64,000 bases of DNA, taken from assembly GCA_963787185.1 (NCBI GenBank), contig CAWBCC010000014.1, forward strand, positions 186,001 to 250,000, in the 5' to 3' direction. Below are positions 61,818 to 64,000 of this stretch, piece after piece. The stretch's first letter is position 1. Each line of letters starts with the position of its first letter. The translations under genes were made by a program, and so were the position numbers. The DNA is from JAJXZP01 sp963787185. Its GTDB lineage: Bacteria; Spirochaetota; Spirochaetia; Treponematales; Rectinemataceae. The notes below the pieces were generated by a model that was not told the DNA's origin, did no database searches, and saw only the letters and a program-made list of their open reading frames with translations.

Positions 61818-63083
61818 ATGGTCGGCACTCTCAGGAGCTTTTCGGAAGCCGTCGCGGCGGCGCCCAACGGGCTGCGCGTCTGCGTCATCGGCGGCGGCGG
61901 GACGGGAGCGGCCCTCGCCTACGATCTGGCCCTCCGCGGCTTTTCCGTGACCCTCGTCGAAAAAGGGGAGCTCACGAGCGGCACCACCGGCAGGCACCAC
62001 GGACAGCTTCATTGCGGCGCGCGCTACGCCCTGGACGATCGAGCCATCGCCCGGGAGTGCATGGAAGAGAGCGAACTCCTCCTGCGGCTCGCGCCCGAAA
62101 CCATCGAATACAACGGCGGGATCTTCGTGGAGCTGACCGAGGAAGACCGGGCTCTCGAGGCGGCCTTCGTCGATGCCTGCGCGGAATCGGGCATACCGGC
62201 GAAAAGGCTCTCCCCGCGGGAGGCCTTGGCCCTGGAGGGCGCGATCGAGCCCTCGATCCTCGGGGCGGTCGCGGTACCCGACGGCAGCTTCGACGCCTTC
62301 CGCCTTCCCCTTTCGTTCTTCGCGGCAGCGCGACTTCTCGGAGCGCGGATCGAGCCCTGGACGGAAGCGCTGGGCTTCGAAAAAAGCGAAGATCGCGTGG
62401 TCGCCGCCACGGTCCTGGGCCGGGGCGCGGGAGGAATGCGGGAGGAATGCCTGGAAGCCGACTACTTCGTGAGCGCCGCCGGAGCCTGGGCCGGCCGCGT
62501 GGGCGCGATGGCGGGACTCGACGTCCCCATCACCCCGGCTCCGGGAACCATGCTCGCCGTGCGAGAACGTCTCTGCGATCGGGTCGTCAGCCATCTCCAT
62601 CGCGCGGGCGACGGCGACATCATCGTGCCTCAGCGCGGCCTTTCCATAATCGGATCGACCCAGGCCATCGCCGGCGACCCCGAGGCCCTCCTGCCGCCGG
62701 GCGGAGACGCGGCCTTCCTCGTCGACCGAGCGGCGGCCATGGTTCCGGCCTTCGCCGCCGCCCCGGTGCGGGCCGTCTGGTGCGCCGCGCGACCCCTCGC
62801 GGGCAGGATCGCTTTCGCCTCCCCCGCGGTTTCGGGCCATGGAGAAAGCGGCTGCAAAAACGGGCGTTCCATCAGCAGGGACTTCGTCGCGCTCGACCAC
62901 GAAGAGCGCGAGGGCGTCGCAGGCATCTGCACCGTCATCGGAGGCAAGGCCACCGTCCTCAGGGCCATGGCCGAGAAGACCGCCGACCTCGTATGCCGCA
63001 AACTGGGCGTCGAGGCACCCTGCCGCACGAAAGAGTTCGCGTTGCCCTCGTGGCGGGAGTACTACCGCGGGAGGAAGGCATGA
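61818..63083 (+). CDS. GlpA-like FAD-dependent glycerol-3-phosphate dehydrogenase
   Basis: This 421-residue flavoprotein has the dinucleotide motif GGGGTG (25-30) and the GlpA hallmark TTGRHHGQLHCGARYALDD (about 56-74). The C-terminal half shows VIGGKATVLRAMAEKTAD. It lacks the C-terminal BFD-like domain of full-length GlpA. The likely reaction is oxidation of sn-glycerol-3-phosphate to dihydroxyacetone phosphate, with electrons passed to the iron-sulfur protein encoded next (ATGA overlap). The start at 61818 is preferred because the longer frame from 61749 has poor composition. Confidence 0.85.
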   Translation: MVGTLRSFSEAVAAAPNGLRVCVIGGGGTGAALAYDLALRGFSVTLVEKGELTSGTTGRHHGQLHCGARYALDDRAIARECMEESELLLRLAPETIEYNGGIFVELTEEDRALEAAFVDACAESGIPAKRLSPREALALEGAIEPSILGAVAVPDGSFDAFRLPLSFFAAARLLGARIEPWTEALGFEKSEDRVVAATVLGRGAGGMREECLEADYFVSAAGAWAGRVGAMAGLDVPITPAPGTMLAVRERLCDRVVSHLHRAGDGDIIVPQRGLSIIGSTQAIAGDPEALLPPGGDAAFLVDRAAAMVPAFAAAPVRAVWCAARPLAGRIAFASPAVSGHGESGCKNGRSISRDFVALDHEEREGVAGICTVIGGKATVLRAMAEKTADLVCRKLGVEAPCRTKEFALPSWREYYRGRKA

Positions 63084-63802
63084 GCCGGCTGACCCTTCGC
63101 GTTTCGTGCGGCCTCCGCGGCGCCGCGGCGGGCGGCGAGGGCATCGCTGAAAACGGCGCGGAGACCGCCGCGGCGTTCACCGACTATGTCGTGGACGGCT
63201 CCGAGGCCGCGACCGTTCTGGACGCGCTCGAGCTGATTCGGGAAAGCCGCGAGAGCGGGCTGCTCTACCGCCATTCCTGCCACCACGGCTCGTGCGGGAC
63301 CTGCGGGGCCATCATCGACGGGGTGGAGCGCCTCATGTGCCTCACCCGCCTGGACGGACTCGGAAGCGGACCCGTGACCGTCGAGCCCCTGCGCAAAATG
63401 GAGGCGATAGGAGACCTCGCGGTCGATCCGGGGCCGCTCTTCGCACAGATGCCCCTCGAGGCCGGATACCTGTGCGCGAGCGAAGTGAGGCACGAGGCTC
63501 CGCGGGAGGACGGAAAAAGCTGCGTGCGCATGGAGAATTGCATCGAATGCGGCCTCTGCGTCTCGGCCTGCCCGGTCGAGGTCCCGTTTTCCGGCCCAGC
63601 CGCGCTCGCCGCCGCCGACCGCGACCGCGAAGAGCGCCCGGACAGGCTCGAAGCCGCCCTCGCCTTCGCCGGGGGGCCTCGGGGCGCAGCGGCCTGCGAG
63701 AGGCACTTCCACTGCTCGCGAGTCTGCCCCCAGGGCGTCTATCCCGGGCGCCGTATCGAAAACCTCAGGCGTTCGCTGGCCTCCGGCCCGCGCAAAGGCT
63801 GA
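63080..63802 (+). CDS. FrdB/SdhB-type iron-sulfur electron-transfer subunit
   Basis: This 240-residue protein has the full three-cluster layout of fumarate reductase B: 2Fe-2S ligands C67, C72, C75 and C87, then C154, C157, C160, C164 and C206, C212, C216 for the 4Fe-4S and 3Fe-4S centres. No partner succinate or fumarate flavoprotein is adjacent; instead it overlaps the GlpA-like gene, so it probably takes the place of GlpB/GlpC. There is no membrane anchor in the window. Confidence 0.88.
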   Translation: MSRLTLRVSCGLRGAAAGGEGIAENGAETAAAFTDYVVDGSEAATVLDALELIRESRESGLLYRHSCHHGSCGTCGAIIDGVERLMCLTRLDGLGSGPVTVEPLRKMEAIGDLAVDPGPLFAQMPLEAGYLCASEVRHEAPREDGKSCVRMENCIECGLCVSACPVEVPFSGPAALAAADRDREERPDRLEAALAFAGGPRGAAACERHFHCSRVCPQGVYPGRRIENLRRSLASGPRKG

Positions 63803-63880
63803 CGTGAGGGGATCCCCACCGGCGGCTCCCGCTCCATCGATTCGAATGCCGACATTGCCGGCGAAAGAGAGCGACCCTCG

Positions 63881-64000
63881 ATGCTGAGCGACGCGCACCT
63901 CCATCTGGTCGACCTTTTCGAGCTCGATGCCGAGTTCCCCGCCCGACTCGCCGGAACCGACTGGATGGGTTGCGCCTCGAGCCACGACGAGGCCGAGTTC
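63881..64000 (+). CDS. TatD-like metal-dependent hydrolase, 5' end only
   Basis: The first 40 codons (MLSDAHLHLVDLFELD) show the D-A-H-L-H metal-binding start of TatD-family DNases/amidohydrolases. The gene is cut by the window edge. GAAAGAGAG lies upstream of the ATG at slightly long spacing. It follows the iron-sulfur gene by 78 bp. Confidence 0.65.
   Translation, partial: MLSDAHLHLVDLFELDAEFPARLAGTDWMGCASSHDEAEF

Noticed and set aside
61659..62900. 413-codon minus-strand frame opposite the GlpA-like gene
   Set aside because: Shadow; only the shared 36-bp repeat gives it an apparent conserved end.

Overview
The window is a high-GC bacterial chromosome segment. Genes are densely packed, with many ATGA/TGATG overlaps and GGAGG-type ribosome binding sites. 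Two methyl-accepting chemotaxis proteins, several lipoprotein or periplasmic receptors with ABC transporters, a BmpA/NupABC nucleoside system and a ChvE/GguAB sugar system suggest a motile heterotrophic anaerobe. A spirochaete (Treponema/Rectinema-like) is my best guess, but no rRNA or other definitive marker is present. Both ends of the segment cut through genes.

1-6.6 kb (minus strand): a molybdenum hydroxylase operon. A two-subunit xanthine dehydrogenase/aldehyde oxidase-type enzyme (Mo subunit, then 2Fe-2S subunit) leads into an unrecognised 43-residue ORF and the cofactor genes moeA, moaA, moaC, a MOSC protein and mog. 6.9-10.9 kb (plus): a ChvE-GguA-GguB sugar transporter with a strong hairpin between the receptor and ATPase genes. 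11-12.1 kb: msrA, tRNA-Leu(UAA) with its own promoter, and repeats that copy the tRNA 3' end. 12.2-17 kb: a family 3 solute receptor, a chemoreceptor and an HtrA/DegP protease. 17.3-22.4 kb (minus): a TolC-MacA-ATPase-permease tripartite exporter. 22.7-33 kb (minus): a hypothetical gene, the nucleoside uptake genes bmpA and nupABC, deoC, a SpoT-like HD hydrolase and valS. 33.2-35.2 kb (plus): a PAS histidine kinase with a Cys motif, followed by a membrane diguanylate cyclase.

35.2-61.7 kb is accessory and mosaic. Its intergenic DNA is AT-richer. It holds an intact IS256-family element with a 9-bp target duplication, transposase and IS-end remnants, a 142-bp MITE-like element, a livF pseudogene fragment, a tandemly duplicated 176-nt structured-looking element, and two ~87% identical livK genes in inverted orientation. 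Two functional modules share one logic: AraC regulator plus ABC importer plus short-chain dehydrogenase plus thiolase. Module 1 (37.5-49.9 kb) has two LivK receptors, LivH, a fused LivM-LivG, LivF, an acetyl-CoA acetyltransferase, a FabG-like dehydrogenase and a chemoreceptor. Module 2 (50.6-61.4 kb) has a sugar-type receptor with RbsA/RbsC, a fused class I CoA-transferase, a beta-lactamase-fold serine hydrolase, a thiolase and a dehydrogenase. A divergent AiiA/BlcC-type lactonase is transcribed from a promoter flanked by matching palindromes. I infer that both modules take up small esters, lactones or hydroxy/keto acids, activate them with CoA, oxidise them and cleave them to acetyl-CoA. This is the best candidate here for an undescribed system.

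61.8-64 kb (plus): a GlpA-like FAD dehydrogenase, apparently leaderless, overlaps a FrdB/SdhB-type three-cluster iron-sulfur protein, suggesting an unusual glycerol-3-phosphate dehydrogenase complex. The start of a TatD-like hydrolase follows and is cut by the window edge.
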